Source: Anticarsia gemmatalis
Lineage: Eukaryota; Arthropoda; Insecta; Lepidoptera; Erebidae
Direction: 5' to 3'
Assembly (NCBI RefSeq): GCF_050436995.1
Contig: NC_134758.1
Location: 10,850,001-10,914,000, forward strand
DNA: 64,000 nucleotides
The translations under genes and the position numbers were made by a program. Below the pieces are notes generated by a model. That model was not told the origin of the DNA and did not search any database. It saw only the letters and a program-made list of their open reading frames with translations. Within the stretch, counting starts at the first letter, position 1; every line of letters starts with the position of its first letter. Shown piece after piece: positions 36,813 to 46,428 of the stretch.

Positions 36813-36852
<40 letters not shown>
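36761..36852. repeat. (TATG)n/(TG)n microsatellite in the LINE 3' UTR
   Basis: TATG units followed by TG and interrupted GA/TG repeats, about 90 bp, starting eight bases beyond the ORF2 stop on the minus strand. It is carried by the element rather than independent. Confidence 0.9.
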
Positions 36853-36854
<2 letters not shown>

Positions 36855-36859
36855 CAGGG

Positions 36860-39800
36860 TCAGCTATATCCAGCAAGTAGCTGTTCAGAATCGTCGTAGG
36901 AAAGTGTCATAAGCCATTGATTTATTTTTCGCTTAACTTCTTTAATTGAGTATGATTTTATTTCTTTGTGTACTTGAGTTATTTTATTGTATATATGACG
37001 GCGTAAATATAAAGATTGCCTTTTGATGAAAGTAGTGTTTATGGAATTAACTGGAACACGGAAAACACGCCTTTGGGTTAGATCGTCGAAATTAGGTAGT
37101 TTTAGTAAAGACTTGTGCATAGAGATGGTAGCTTTTAGAATAAATATTTGACGTACTCTCAGAACTTTACATTCCTCGTACAACATGTCTGTGGGAAATC
37201 TGAAAGGTTTTTTTAGCAAGACTTTAAGCACAGCTCTTTGAGCTCTTTCTAAATCTATCATTTTGCTTTTTGCTGCTCCTCCCCATACAAGCGTGCAGTA
37301 GTACAGTAAGGATTGAGTGAGTGATTTATATACTAATAATAATACATTTTGATCAGTGCTATTTCGTAGGCATTTCATAATGTAAATAGTTCTTCTAACT
37401 CTTTTAGTTAGGTGTGTTATATGACCATCAAAAGATAGACGCTCGTCCAGTATTACCCCTAGATAGCGGATTGAGTGGGAGATATTGATGGAACTGCAGT
37501 TGCATGGAGAAGAGTTGCTATTAGAATTACAAGTATGTATAGTTAAAATAGGCGGAGACTGTAGTTTTGATGCGTTGGTTTTGTGGAAAGCCATGTATTG
37601 GGTTTTTTTCAGATTGAGGGTCAATAGATTTTTACGTAGCCACACAGCAATATCAGCCATGCCTTTTTCTGCAGCTTTTAACGCTTTTTGCCATGTTTTG
37701 TCTCGAAAGATAATTGCTGTGTCGTCAGCATAACATAATATTTTGGTTTTTGGTATATTTAGGTCCAGGATATCATTTATATACATGCAGAATAACGTAG
37801 GAGCAAGGATGCTGCCTTGAGGAACACCGACATTAATAGAAAGATAGTCACTTGTAGTTGAACCCACTCTAAGACATTGGCGACGATTCGAAAGGTAACT
37901 ACGGAACCAGTCGAGAGCAACACCTCTCACGCCCAAGGCTTGAAGTTTATGAAGGAGGATAGGAATGGATACAGTGTCGAACGCCTTGGATAAATCAAGA
38001 AAGACGGCCAAGCTGCGCTCGTTATTATCCAGAGACTTAGATACGGACTCGGTTAATGAAATAATAGCATCTTCCGTTGATTTTGATTGTCGAAAACCGA
38101 ATTGGTATTGCGATAGAAGATTATTATTTTCAAGAAAGCTACAAAGTCTGATATTAACCAATTTTTCTAGAAGTTTAGAAAATATGCTAAGTAAGGAGAT
38201 AGGTCTATAATTGTTTGGAACTGATTTGTCTCCATCTTTATGGATGGGAGTTATTACGGCCGTTTTCCAGCTTTGGGGGAAGGTGCCCGAAGAGAGGCTA
38301 ATGTTAAAAATATGCGTAAGTGGGGCTAATATTAAGTCTTTCATCTCTTTTATCATTGCAGGAGTGAAACCGTCAAGACCTGGAGCACTTTCGTTTTTGA
38401 GATTGTCAATAAGTCTGTTAATTTCAAAAGGGTCTGTAGGCTTGAGGAAAAGTGAGCCTCCGCTAGTGGCTTTTTCGGCTAATCTATATTGGGAAGCTAG
38501 TGTTTCCTCTGAGACGTTTAGTTCGCGAAGGGTTCTATCTGCTAAACACCGGCCAATGTTTGAGAAGTATTTATTACATTCATTAAGAGATTCTACGGGA
38601 TCAGATTGTATTTTGGTGAGTTCTATTGCAGTTGTGTGAGAAGTGGTCATGTTACAGATTTGTTTTATAGATTTCCAAAGCATTTTAGGATTGTCTTTAT
38701 TATCTGTAATTAAGTTTGCCTCATACTCTTGTTTCAATCTCTTTTGCAGATTCAGTAGGAAGTTTCTGTAGCGTTTATATGTAATCTGGCAAATAAGATC
38801 ATTAGGTTTATTTCTACAATCTAAGTGGAGTTTATCTCTTATCTTTTGGCATCTTAGGAGCCCCGGAGTGATCCAAGGTTTAAGCGTACGGTGGGAACGT
38901 TTTACTGTAGTAGTTTTAGTGTTTTGTAACATTGCGTTTTTCAATATCTGGTTGAATTTATCTGTTGCTTTATTGGGGTCTGACGTCGTGATAACTGCAT
39001 CCCAGTTTGCAGATTTCAGGTCAGTAAGAACTCCAGAAATATTCGTTTTGAGTTTGGTAAACTTCTTAGAATTTGCTTGTTTCATGTGACGAGTGGTCAT
39101 GGCAAGAATGCAGAGGTCGTGGTCAGTTATCCCAACTGGGCAAACTATTCCTATAGGGGTGGACGGCGGCGGGGCTTTTACGAAGATATGGTCTAAGCAA
39201 GTAAGTCCTCTTGTTGGTCTGGTGATGGCCGGGAGAAGCTGGTGACTAGCTAATAAACACATGTAGTCGGAACATTGACCACTTGGAGCAGCACTACATA
39301 TATCTAAATTTATATCACCTGTAAGAATGATATATTGATGACTGTTAATTTTACTCAAAGTGTTGTCTAGATAATTTAAAAAATTGTTTATGCTTTTAAA
39401 CGATGGGGATCTATAAATACCAATCACAGTGATAGTTTCGTTAATCGTCAATTGAAGACAGTTACATTCTTCACATTGTGGTTCATTAACTACGGTGTTC
39501 CAACACTCTTTAACATAGGCTATAACTCCTCCGCTTTTGTTGGTGAACTGTTTGGTGTGAAAAGAAACGTAGCCGGGAATTGCTGGAATGAATGGGTTTT
39601 CGCCAAGCCAACACTCAGATAAAATTATTACGTCAGGATTGATACTCATAGAGTTTAACGCAATCAGAAAACTATCAAAGTTACGATGTATGCTTCTTAT
39701 GTTTAGGCTTATTACTATGAAATTGACCTTTGGGCTAATTAATTCTGTACAAAGCTCTAATCTCTCGAGAGAGTGACATTTTATTGATATAGTTTTTTCA

Positions 39801-39862
39801 ATATCGTCATAAATGTCAAGCATTTTTGTAAATAGTAAGATCAACGTTATCAGAGTAAGCAA
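36860..39862 (-). CDS. LINE ORF2: endonuclease and reverse transcriptase
   Basis: 1000-aa polyprotein for target-primed reverse transcription. The endonuclease-exonuclease-phosphatase domain spans about residues 46-255: VNFIVISLNIRSIH, catalytic E83 (LSECWL), D183/N185 (TGDINLD), LDHIF at 223-227 and D247/H248 (ITDHDL). The reverse transcriptase spans about 510-815: TAVITPIHKDGDKS, NNYRPISLLSIFSKLLEKL, FGFRQSKSTEDAI, VFLDLSKAFDTV (D623), GVPQGSILAPTLF and the catalytic YADD at 711-714, then LGVILDERLSFDGHI. The C-terminal part (about 820-1000) is the usual uncharacterised connection region. No RNase H was seen. The frame has no stop or frameshift and all catalytic residues are present. The ATG at 39862 lies 45 codons before the endonuclease and 221 nt after the ORF1 stop, so independent initiation or reinitiation is likely. 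The TGA at 36860 is followed almost directly by a CA tract. Confidence 0.95.
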   Translation of the reverse strand: MLTLITLILLFTKMLDIYDDIEKTISIKCHSLERLELCTELISPKVNFIVISLNIRSIHRNFDSFLIALNSMSINPDVIILSECWLGENPFIPAIPGYVSFHTKQFTNKSGGVIAYVKECWNTVVNEPQCEECNCLQLTINETITVIGIYRSPSFKSINNFLNYLDNTLSKINSHQYIILTGDINLDICSAAPSGQCSDYMCLLASHQLLPAITRPTRGLTCLDHIFVKAPPPSTPIGIVCPVGITDHDLCILAMTTRHMKQANSKKFTKLKTNISGVLTDLKSANWDAVITTSDPNKATDKFNQILKNAMLQNTKTTTVKRSHRTLKPWITPGLLRCQKIRDKLHLDCRNKPNDLICQITYKRYRNFLLNLQKRLKQEYEANLITDNKDNPKMLWKSIKQICNMTTSHTTAIELTKIQSDPVESLNECNKYFSNIGRCLADRTLRELNVSEETLASQYRLAEKATSGGSLFLKPTDPFEINRLIDNLKNESAPGLDGFTPAMIKEMKDLILAPLTHIFNISLSSGTFPQSWKTAVITPIHKDGDKSVPNNYRPISLLSIFSKLLEKLVNIRLCSFLENNNLLSQYQFGFRQSKSTEDAIISLTESVSKSLDNNERSLAVFLDLSKAFDTVSIPILLHKLQALGVRGVALDWFRSYLSNRRQCLRVGSTTSDYLSINVGVPQGSILAPTLFCMYINDILDLNIPKTKILCYADDTAIIFRDKTWQKALKAAEKGMADIAVWLRKNLLTLNLKKTQYMAFHKTNASKLQSPPILTIHTCNSNSNSSPCNCSSINISHSIRYLGVILDERLSFDGHITHLTKRVRRTIYIMKCLRNSTDQNVLLLVYKSLTQSLLYYCTLVWGGAAKSKMIDLERAQRAVLKVLLKKPFRFPTDMLYEECKVLRVRQIFILKATISMHKSLLKLPNFDDLTQRRVFRVPVNSINTTFIKRQSLYLRRHIYNKITQVHKEIKSYSIKEVKRKINQWLMTLSYDDSEQLLAGYS

Positions 39863-39949
39863 AATAAATTTCCTCTTTCGAGAGATAGAGCATTTGACTG
39901 AGTGATAGAAGCTGACGAGCAGTAGTGGTAATAAATATATATATTTTAT

Positions 39950-40016
39950 AAGGTGTGAGTGTATGTGTGTGTGTGGAGTGTGTGTAATGAGTGATTTGCT
40001 GTGTGTGTGTATTGGT
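39950..40016. repeat. GT/CA-rich tract between LINE ORF1 and ORF2
   Basis: Interrupted TG runs (plus strand) in the 221-nt gap between the ORF1 stop and the ORF2 start. This parallels the longer tract after ORF2. It is non-coding in the ORF1 and ORF2 frames. Confidence 0.75.
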
Positions 40017-40083
40017 TAGTAAATTAGTGAGATCAGTTTTAAACAAGGGAATAATAAAAAATATAAAGTTACGTACTAGAAGC

Positions 40084-41151
40084 TTAGGAACTAACCGGTT
40101 CGGACTGTGGTGGGGGGCCCAGTATTCGGTCCAGGTCATCAGAGGAGAGGATACGAATTGCTTGCTTGTTCTCATTCTCCTTGATGAAGATTCCACCGTG
40201 ACGCACCCAGCAGAATCGAAATCCTTTTTTTTGTGAGCGAAGTCTTGCGTCACGAAATAAGTTTCGGTTGGCCTTAGTAAGTCGTTCGTTGACGAATATC
40301 TTCTGCGAGGGACCAGGTGTGATGTTATCGGTCGTCACATTCCGTCTCGATCTGGCTGCTTGCACTAGCTCGTCTCTTTTCTGTCGGCGTAGTAGTTTGA
40401 CGACGATTGGACGCGGTCTTTTAGCTTCAGTTGATCGAAGCTCCGAGACTTTGGGTCGTTTCGGTCCCGCCCGAGCTACTTCATCTACATCGGCTTTGGT
40501 TAGCTTTATTCCCATTTTTTGGGACGTCAGCAGGACAATGTGAGTAAGATTTTCATTGTCCTGTTCTGGTATTCCAATAATCTCCAAGTCGTTTTTTATC
40601 AATTGCTGTTCCTGATTGGCAACTACCTGTTGGAGGTGGCTAACAGATGCTTTCAGAGTTGCGATCTCGATGTCTTTGGATTGACAGATATTGGAGTATT
40701 CAGCGAGACGTTCATCAATCGTTTTGGAAATGTGAGAAGATTGTTCTTTTATCTCTTGTCGAATTTCGGACATTTCCTGTCGTAATTGACGTAGTTCTGA
40801 TATCAAGGTGGGCACATCAAGGTTGGTTGTAGAGGTCATGTCGTCAGACTTCTGTTTATTGCCTCTTGTGTTGTGAACATTTTGACTACTGATCGTTGTA
40901 AATGTATCGTTCAGCGAAACAGCCGGAGAATGCACTGGTGTGATGTTTGAGTTTTTTGGCTTCTGGCAAACACACGACGGACATGTCCACTTATCTTTAT
41001 GAGCTTGACTGTACTTCTTGAACTGTCCAATAGTTATATTCAAGCAAGGTAAATCATACAACTTGTGACATTTTGAACACTCCATGTAGTTAATGTTGAG
41101 AATATTTTTATAACACGCGCTGCAAGTAGTGGCCATATCGACGTCTTCCAA
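40084..41151 (-). CDS. LINE ORF1: PHD-like finger, coiled coil, FP-type domain
   Basis: 355-aa nucleic-acid-binding ORF1 protein of the retrotransposon, expected to coat the element RNA and chaperone integration. Residues 10-60 form a PHD-like finger: C10, C13, C25, C28, C36, C57 and C60, with Trp55 before the last pair. The usual zinc-binding His (position 33 by spacing) is Asp, and His29 lies nearby. Residues 62-110 are a Ser/Thr-rich linker. Residues 112-187 are a strongly predicted coiled coil (LRQLRQEMSEIRQEIKEQ), likely for trimerisation or dimerisation. Residues 188-344 start LEIIGIPEQDNENL and continue through VVKLLRRQKRDELVQAARSR to KGFRFCWVRHGGIFIKEN, matching the FP25K-like C-terminal domain found in insect LINE ORF1 proteins. 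The ATG at 41151 sits just before the finger, so the start is convincing. Confidence 0.88.
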   Translation of the reverse strand: MEDVDMATTCSACYKNILNINYMECSKCHKLYDLPCLNITIGQFKKYSQAHKDKWTCPSCVCQKPKNSNITPVHSPAVSLNDTFTTISSQNVHNTRGNKQKSDDMTSTTNLDVPTLISELRQLRQEMSEIRQEIKEQSSHISKTIDERLAEYSNICQSKDIEIATLKASVSHLQQVVANQEQQLIKNDLEIIGIPEQDNENLTHIVLLTSQKMGIKLTKADVDEVARAGPKRPKVSELRSTEAKRPRPIVVKLLRRQKRDELVQAARSRRNVTTDNITPGPSQKIFVNERLTKANRNLFRDARLRSQKKGFRFCWVRHGGIFIKENENKQAIRILSSDDLDRILGPPPQSEPVSS

Positions 41152-41277
41152 AATATTAATAAAAATATTTATAAAATATTCTTATCGCTTCCCGGAATCG
41201 CGGCTCGCGAGCGCTGCAGGTGTCAGGTGTGCAATTTGTCGTAGGTCAGTTACGGGAGGACGCTATGCGCCCGTGGA

Positions 41278-42168
41278 TTAATTTTGAAATGTTTTTGTTT
41301 ATAACTTTACAATTACTGAATGTTTTTAATCACTGTTTTCACTATTGTAATGCTGGTAACTTTATCTTTCTTTCGGTGTAATGTTCAATATAAACAAACT
41401 GGTTTTTCCTTGTTTAAATGAATTAAAACTGCGGAGCAAATAAAAATTTCATTCATCGCGTAGAAGTAATTCAGTTTCAGATCAAAAAAGATTGAAGCAT
41501 ATAGTTTTCGTATTTTCTGTTTAGTTAAAATGCTTCCTTTTTTACAATTTTGCTAAATATCTAGCTAGAAAAACGAAGTCCACTAGTAACGGTGAATATA
41601 GGCCAATCATAGAAGCTAGGCCGGTCGATAATAATGTATTGCATGTCGCCGGCAGCGTTTGCTAGATTGACAGCCAAATGCGGCGTTCCTCCTTTGTGTA
41701 GCGAGCACTAGGTAATTATGGCCTCTATACTGGAAAACAGCCATCAGACTTGAACATACAAGACAATAGGGAGGTAATTGGCGTGTGCTTTTGAAAGGCT
41801 GATGGCGAAACGTGTTTGAATAGACGTTTTTAATGCGAAGGTTTATGAGGATGTATGTTTATTGCGCTTTTAAGAAGAAACTACTGAATAGATTTTGATG
41901 AAATTCTGCACAGTTTATAACTTACACAAACGCACTTCAGCAATATTTTAGATACTTTTGAACCTAAGGAACTCCTAGCAGTCAAACTGAGGCCATAGCT
42001 AAATTATAATTGTTAGATAGTTAAAACTTCAGGTCTCTTTTATTCAATACCTCATAGGCACGCAAACAATGAAACGATTTCTTCGCATTAAAGTTGTTTT
42101 TTACACTGTTTAGTTATCTGTCTTTCTTGTTCTAAGTTTTAAACAGATTGTTATGAGAGTACCTGAAA
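41278..42168. other. Intron sequence downstream of the LINE 5' end
   Basis: 41600-41720 is GC-richer with no repeat recognised. 41838-41990 resembles the start of a Helitron-like repeat (TTTTGATGAAATTCTGCACA). Confidence 0.4.
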
Positions 42169-42564
42169 ATGCCTCAAAATTGCAAAAATCTGAAATTTAA
42201 TAATAAAAAGATATTATTACTAAAGTCGGTTCCAGTACCATCATATCTACGTAACTCGGAGCTTGTTAGCGGTATCAATTGTCGCGTCATTTCCAAATTT
42301 GTGCGCTCACGTGGCATCGCCCCGGAAATTGCTCCCCGGACGATATCCCTGCGCTGTTTGGACAAAAGCCATGATATCCGATATTTTCATCGAATGTTCA
42401 ACGCATTCAACAAATTAACGAGTATCGATCGCTTCCGCTGTAACCTTAATTATGTAAGCCTTTATAAAGCTTATTATTTAAATATTTACTTTTATTTTGT
42501 TAACTTGAATCATGCGGCTCTGTCCGCAGCAGTCCTATTTAAGCCGGTGATGGATCGACTTTAG
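42169..42564 (+). CDS. Unassigned open frame, 131 codons, doubtful
   Basis: The longest open frame outside the RGK gene and the LINE and its CA-rich shadow. It has no recognisable domain. Its central part (RSRGIAPEIAPRTISLRC) falls in a GC-richer patch at about 42220-42400, where the opposite strand is also open for 63 codons. It could be a decayed transposon fragment. I do not regard it as a real gene. Confidence 0.12.
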   Translation: MPQNCKNLKFNNKKILLLKSVPVPSYLRNSELVSGINCRVISKFVRSRGIAPEIAPRTISLRCLDKSHDIRYFHRMFNAFNKLTSIDRFRCNLNYVSLYKAYYLNIYFYFVNLNHAALSAAVLFKPVMDRL

Positions 42565-42754
42565 TGAAAAAGTAGTCAAATAGGTTTGGGTAATTTACTA
42601 TCAGTTGCTGGCGATACAAGTGCAATTAGTTCCAAATTCAAAAAAAAACTGAGCAATTATGTTTGGGTTATTATTTTCTAACTACAAATAATCTTTTCTG
42701 ACAACATAATAAACCTTTGTCAATCGACTGCGTACCTATCAATCCATACTTAAT

Positions 42755-42950
42755 AATATAAATGCGAAAAAAACTCTGTCTGTCTGTCTGTCTGTTACTC
42801 AATCACGCCTAAACTACTGAACCAATTTGCATGAAATTTGGTATGGAGATATTTTGATACCCGAGAAAGGACACAGGCTACTTTTAACCCCGGGAAAATA
42901 ACGGACTCCCATGGGAAAATTCAGGTGGCGGACGAAGTCGCGGGTTAAAT
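42755..42950 (+). mobile_element. Helitron-like repeat with CTGTCTGTCTGTCTG start
   Basis: AAATGCGAAAAAAACTCTGT, GCATGAAATTTGGTATGGAG, GGACACAGGCTACTTTTAAC and GCGGACGAAGTCGCGGGTTA. Related to 49974-50268. Confidence 0.62.
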
Positions 42951-43720
42951 AAAGTTAAGTTTCAAAAGATTTCATTAGTTCCCTTTACAACCACCAAATA
43001 TAAAGACTACTGGTGAAGAATCCAACACTATCTTCATTATCCATGCTTATCACCAAAGCATAATAGACAGACAGTCTCTCACCTTTACAATATTAGTATA
43101 GATGTCTGGATGTATCGTGCTGCAAATATACAGTACTCTTTGGTGAATATATTAACTGTTTTAATAATGATCTGGTCAGGACTTCGGGACAGAATTGGGT
43201 CGAACTCAATAATGACTTGATTATTATGTTAATTAAATATATCTGTATGTAAAACCTTTACTGTAAAGGTTTTAATTCGATGATGGGCTAAAATACTGAA
43301 AGTTAATCGAGCATACTTCATAGGTTCGGTAATAAATCTAAAAACTTCGTTAGCGTAATCTAAACTTAAAGTGATGATATCGCTTAAAATAAGTTAAGGA
43401 TTATCTAATGATACAAGGAAATTTGATTAAGATGACTAAGTGAAGACCTTAAATAACTTGGGAAGAGAGTAGGAGCTGATGAATTTCAAATATTTTTATG
43501 TAAGGACTAACAACCCGCCATGGCTTCGTTCGGGTTCACATGCATATTATTAACGCTTGGAAACTATCGCTTGTTCATAATAATAAGATGCATAAAATGC
43601 TCTTTTTCAATTAAATAGTGATAGAAGGTTCTTTTAATGAGTAAACTGGAAAACACGGAAGATTGAGGTTTTTAACATTATGGTCAATGATTTAAACGTC
43701 GTTATGTGGTCTGTGGTCTA

Positions 43721-43733
43721 GTTGCTAAGCAAC
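43721..43733. promoter_or_regulatory. Palindromic X-box (RFX-type) motif
   Basis: GTTGCTAAGCAAC is a full inverted-repeat X-box. RFX factors bind such sites in ciliated-neuron and other genes. It lies in repeat-free intron 1 sequence followed by TAATTG/TTAATTT motifs. Function is inferred only from the match. Confidence 0.4.
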
Positions 43734-44219
43734 CCTAATTGCAGTATCGCGTCAAATTACAATTAGTGATACACTCCGGCCACTATATTAAACCGTAATT
43801 ATTTCGTATTAATTTGACGGCAAACTTCCCATACGATAAACAGACGAGCAACTCTTGGCTGCTTGAATGTTGCTTCCTACATTAAGGTTTATACAGCTTT
43901 TAAATCCTGCCTTGCCTTGTCTCCAGCTGCGACAAATATACTTAATAGTTTTGGAAAAAAGTAACTAATATGCTTTCTGGAAATGTGTACTAAACCTACT
44001 TCTATGGCTCCCTATAAATGTTGGTTACACTAATTAGTGGTGTAGCCAACATTTTTATTGTGGTGACAGTTCTTTATTTATTATTATATTGAATGCATAT
44101 AAACCCGCCTTGATCTCATTGGCGTAAAAGAGCCCAAAGCCAACATATTACTATAATAAACTGCTACTTTACTTCACAATTTCTTATTATACCTTAACTA
44201 TCTACAGCAACAATAAATC

Positions 44220-44560
44220 GCCCGTCCACTTAGCCCCCAAACACGTCATTCAGTGCAGAAACTAATTACGTGAGGCTCCGAAGTGCGGCCACACGTTGTA
44301 ACATCCCGGTATTAAGACGAAATTCACTCAATATTAACACACAGGGAAATTAATTACTTCAGCGGCCTTTTACAGAATATTCCATCCTTGTTTTACATTT
44401 ATTTTGGGGATAATGAAGCTAATTAATTAAGTGAAATGGTACGTAATTAGCTGCCGATGAATTTGAAGCCACTTTTCTTAATGACCTTTGGGTTAGATCG
44501 CGAAGACTTTACGTTTTACAACTGTATTTATCTTTAATTTGATAGTTGCAAGAGACCTAA
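44220..44560. promoter_or_regulatory. Candidate homeodomain-site cluster in intron 1
   Basis: Repeat-free segment with several TAATTA/TAATTAG words: AACTAATTACGTGAGG, GAAATTAATTACTTCAG, AAGCTAATTAATTAAGTG and ACGTAATTAGCTGCCG. Clustered homeodomain cores fit an enhancer, but such words also arise by chance in AT-rich DNA. Confidence 0.3.
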
Positions 44561-44695
44561 CCGATTGAAAGGAGTTCGAGGAATCATAATGTGCCAAAAG
44601 GCACGTCGAAATTAGAAGTAGTTTATAGACTAGAAAAAATAATAATGTAATCGTTTTAGTAATAGTGTAGTCTACGCTCGAGGTATAAGGCTATC

Positions 44696-44797
44696 ATTAC
44701 AGAGATACATAATATGACGCCTTTTTCCCATAGCGGAAGGCAGAGAGCAAAGAACGCTACTTGATATGATCCTTACAAACTTTCTTTGCTACAACTG
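44696..44797 (-). repeat. GGATCGTACCAAGTAGCG repeat copy, antisense
   Basis: Plus-strand GACGCCTTTTTCCCATAGCG and CGCTACTTGATATGATCCTT. Confidence 0.58.
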
Positions 44798-45240
44798 CTA
44801 TTATTGTTATTAAACTAATTTATGTACATTTTTCTTGTATGTTCAAGTTTAAAAATAATACCGTAATTTACCGAGCGTTTTCATTTACAACATGAAGTTT
44901 TATAAGGGTCTATATTCTGAACCTGACCGTAAAGCTGTATAACAATCCTAATAATCTGTAATACAATCATGCTGAACTGTACACAAAAATACTGTTAGAT
45001 CACAAAATCTTTTTATCCTTTTTTACATAGAAAATGTAACAAACAAGCTTACTCTCGGAATTATTAAAATAAATTCTATCAGAATTTACGCACAAACTCG
45101 TTCGTGTATATTTGCGGATACTGAGTATATAGGGCATGAATATTTAGGAGCTTTTACGAATAATATTATATTTTCCTATTATGTTGAAAGGTTTACACAA
45201 AATTTGCACGATTTTGCTTATAAAAACTACATTGTAGCAA

Positions 45241-45586
45241 AATGATGATACCCTCCTGGCAAACATTCGGCTACGGCGGCCAGTTTAATTGAAATCAGCC
45301 AACTGTACAGGACTTTGTTAATAGTGTCCAAGTGTATGCACAATATACACAGGTACACACACTATCCCTTTACTGTCAGTCTGGTGGGACGGCTAAACCG
45401 ACACGACCAGTGAGAGGTCAGGCGCAGCACCGACGGCCTTACGTGCTCTCCGAGGGACGGGGGTCTACGACTTCAACTTCCTAACTCCGGGCAATTCTTA
45501 ACATCAAACTCAGGAAAGACTTTTTGGCCCGACCCGGGATTTGAACCTGAGACCTCATCACTACCGACCGCGCTACAGAGGCAGTA
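45241..45586 (-). mobile_element. SINE family C, copy 2 (fuller)
   Basis: Reverse complement of the family at 9792. Read on the minus strand it has CTGCCTCTGTAGCGCGGTCG, a pol III B box within GGTTCAAATCCCGGGTCGGG, and the same body and end. The tRNA-type promoter is intact by inspection. Confidence 0.82.
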
Positions 45587-45862
45587 AAAAAGCGAATAAC
45601 GAAGTAGCAAAATAAATAGGAAAATATATTATGTATTGTTTACTGAGTGAATATTAATTACTTTTCATCTCGGAGATGAGACTCCACGCGAAGGAGCCGC
45701 GGGCATTTGATCTGTAATACACGCATCGTTATGATGAGGATAATATACTCGGTTACTTACATACACCAGAGAAATTTGCTTTAAATTATGCTATGTGAAG
45801 CCGCATTTTAAACGGGAAACAGAAATTTCCCTGTCTACACTTTTTATCTTATTTATAATGAA

Positions 45863-45915
45863 GGAAAAGCTTGCGTGTTGTATTTGTTTGGCAAATACAA
45901 CACGCAAGGTTTTCC
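45863..45915. repeat. 24-bp hairpin, 5-nt loop
   Basis: GGAAAAGCTTGCGTGTTGTA-TTTG (45863-45886), loop TTTGG, then the reverse complement (45892-45915) with one mismatch. There is no T run, and pol II genes have no such terminators. Likely a very small foldback repeat. Confidence 0.85.
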
Positions 45916-46428
45916 GCAATTAAATAAATAGCTTAGAAGATCACAAAAGGAGAAAACTACGACCAGTTTTTAACATTAAACTGAGAAATTTAATTAGAGA
46001 GACTAAATTTGATTAAGAAATCTAAGTTATACGGACAAAAATAAAGTTATTTAGGATGATTGTCACTTGATAAAACAAATAAATAAGTAGTTTAAACGTG
46101 TTCCGGCTCTATATGATTCATACGTCAATCTACATTAAATTACACAAACGACATCAAAAATCAAATTACACTAAACGGCAACACACGTTTCCTTCAATAA
46201 TCTCATGAGGACTCCAGTCTAACTAAAGGAATTCAATCAGGACCTCCTGAACCTCCGAGGACCAGAGAGACGTGCCAATTACAAGTGCCTCTAATTATCT
46301 ACTATTCATGGGTTCAAGCCACTGAACTAGCGAAAGTGCGCTCTGAATAAATCACACACAAGCTTTACTCTTGCTAATTCAATTTGTACAGTCTTCTCCA
46401 ACTAGGAGTGCAAGTTTTCTGTTTAAAA

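Larger units (their letters stand above)
36321..41277 (-). mobile_element. Full-length non-LTR retrotransposon, CR1/Daphne-like
   Basis: Antisense to the host gene inside intron 1. Order on the minus strand: GC-rich 5' UTR (about 41277-41152), ORF1 (41151-40084), a CA-rich inter-ORF segment, ORF2 (39862-36860), a 3' UTR with a CA/TG microsatellite, and an (AAAT)n tail (plus-strand 36321-36362). Both ORFs are open with intact motifs, so the copy looks young. A PHD-FP ORF1 with an apurinic-type endonuclease and reverse transcriptase in ORF2 fits the CR1/Daphne part of the Jockey supergroup; the clade is inferred from motif wording only. The 5' boundary is estimated from the drop in GC near 41277. 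I could not identify a target-site duplication. Confidence 0.88.
42951..44695. other. Repeat-poor intron block
   Basis: Contains the X-box at 43721 and the TAATTA cluster at 44220-44560. No mobile element recognised. This is one of the longest repeat-free stretches in intron 1 and a good place to look for conserved enhancers. Confidence 0.4.

Noticed and set aside
36679..36876. Antisense frame of 65 codons with HTHTHT repeats
   Set aside because: Translation of the TG microsatellite in the LINE 3' UTR.
37485..39776. Several plus-strand open frames of 60-142 codons
   Set aside because: They lie opposite the LINE ORF2 and have no domains; they are antisense shadows of its conserved coding sequence.
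39816..40253. 145-codon antisense frame rich in THTHT residues
   Set aside because: It overlaps the end of ORF1 in another frame and the CA-rich inter-ORF tract; the composition reflects the microsatellite.
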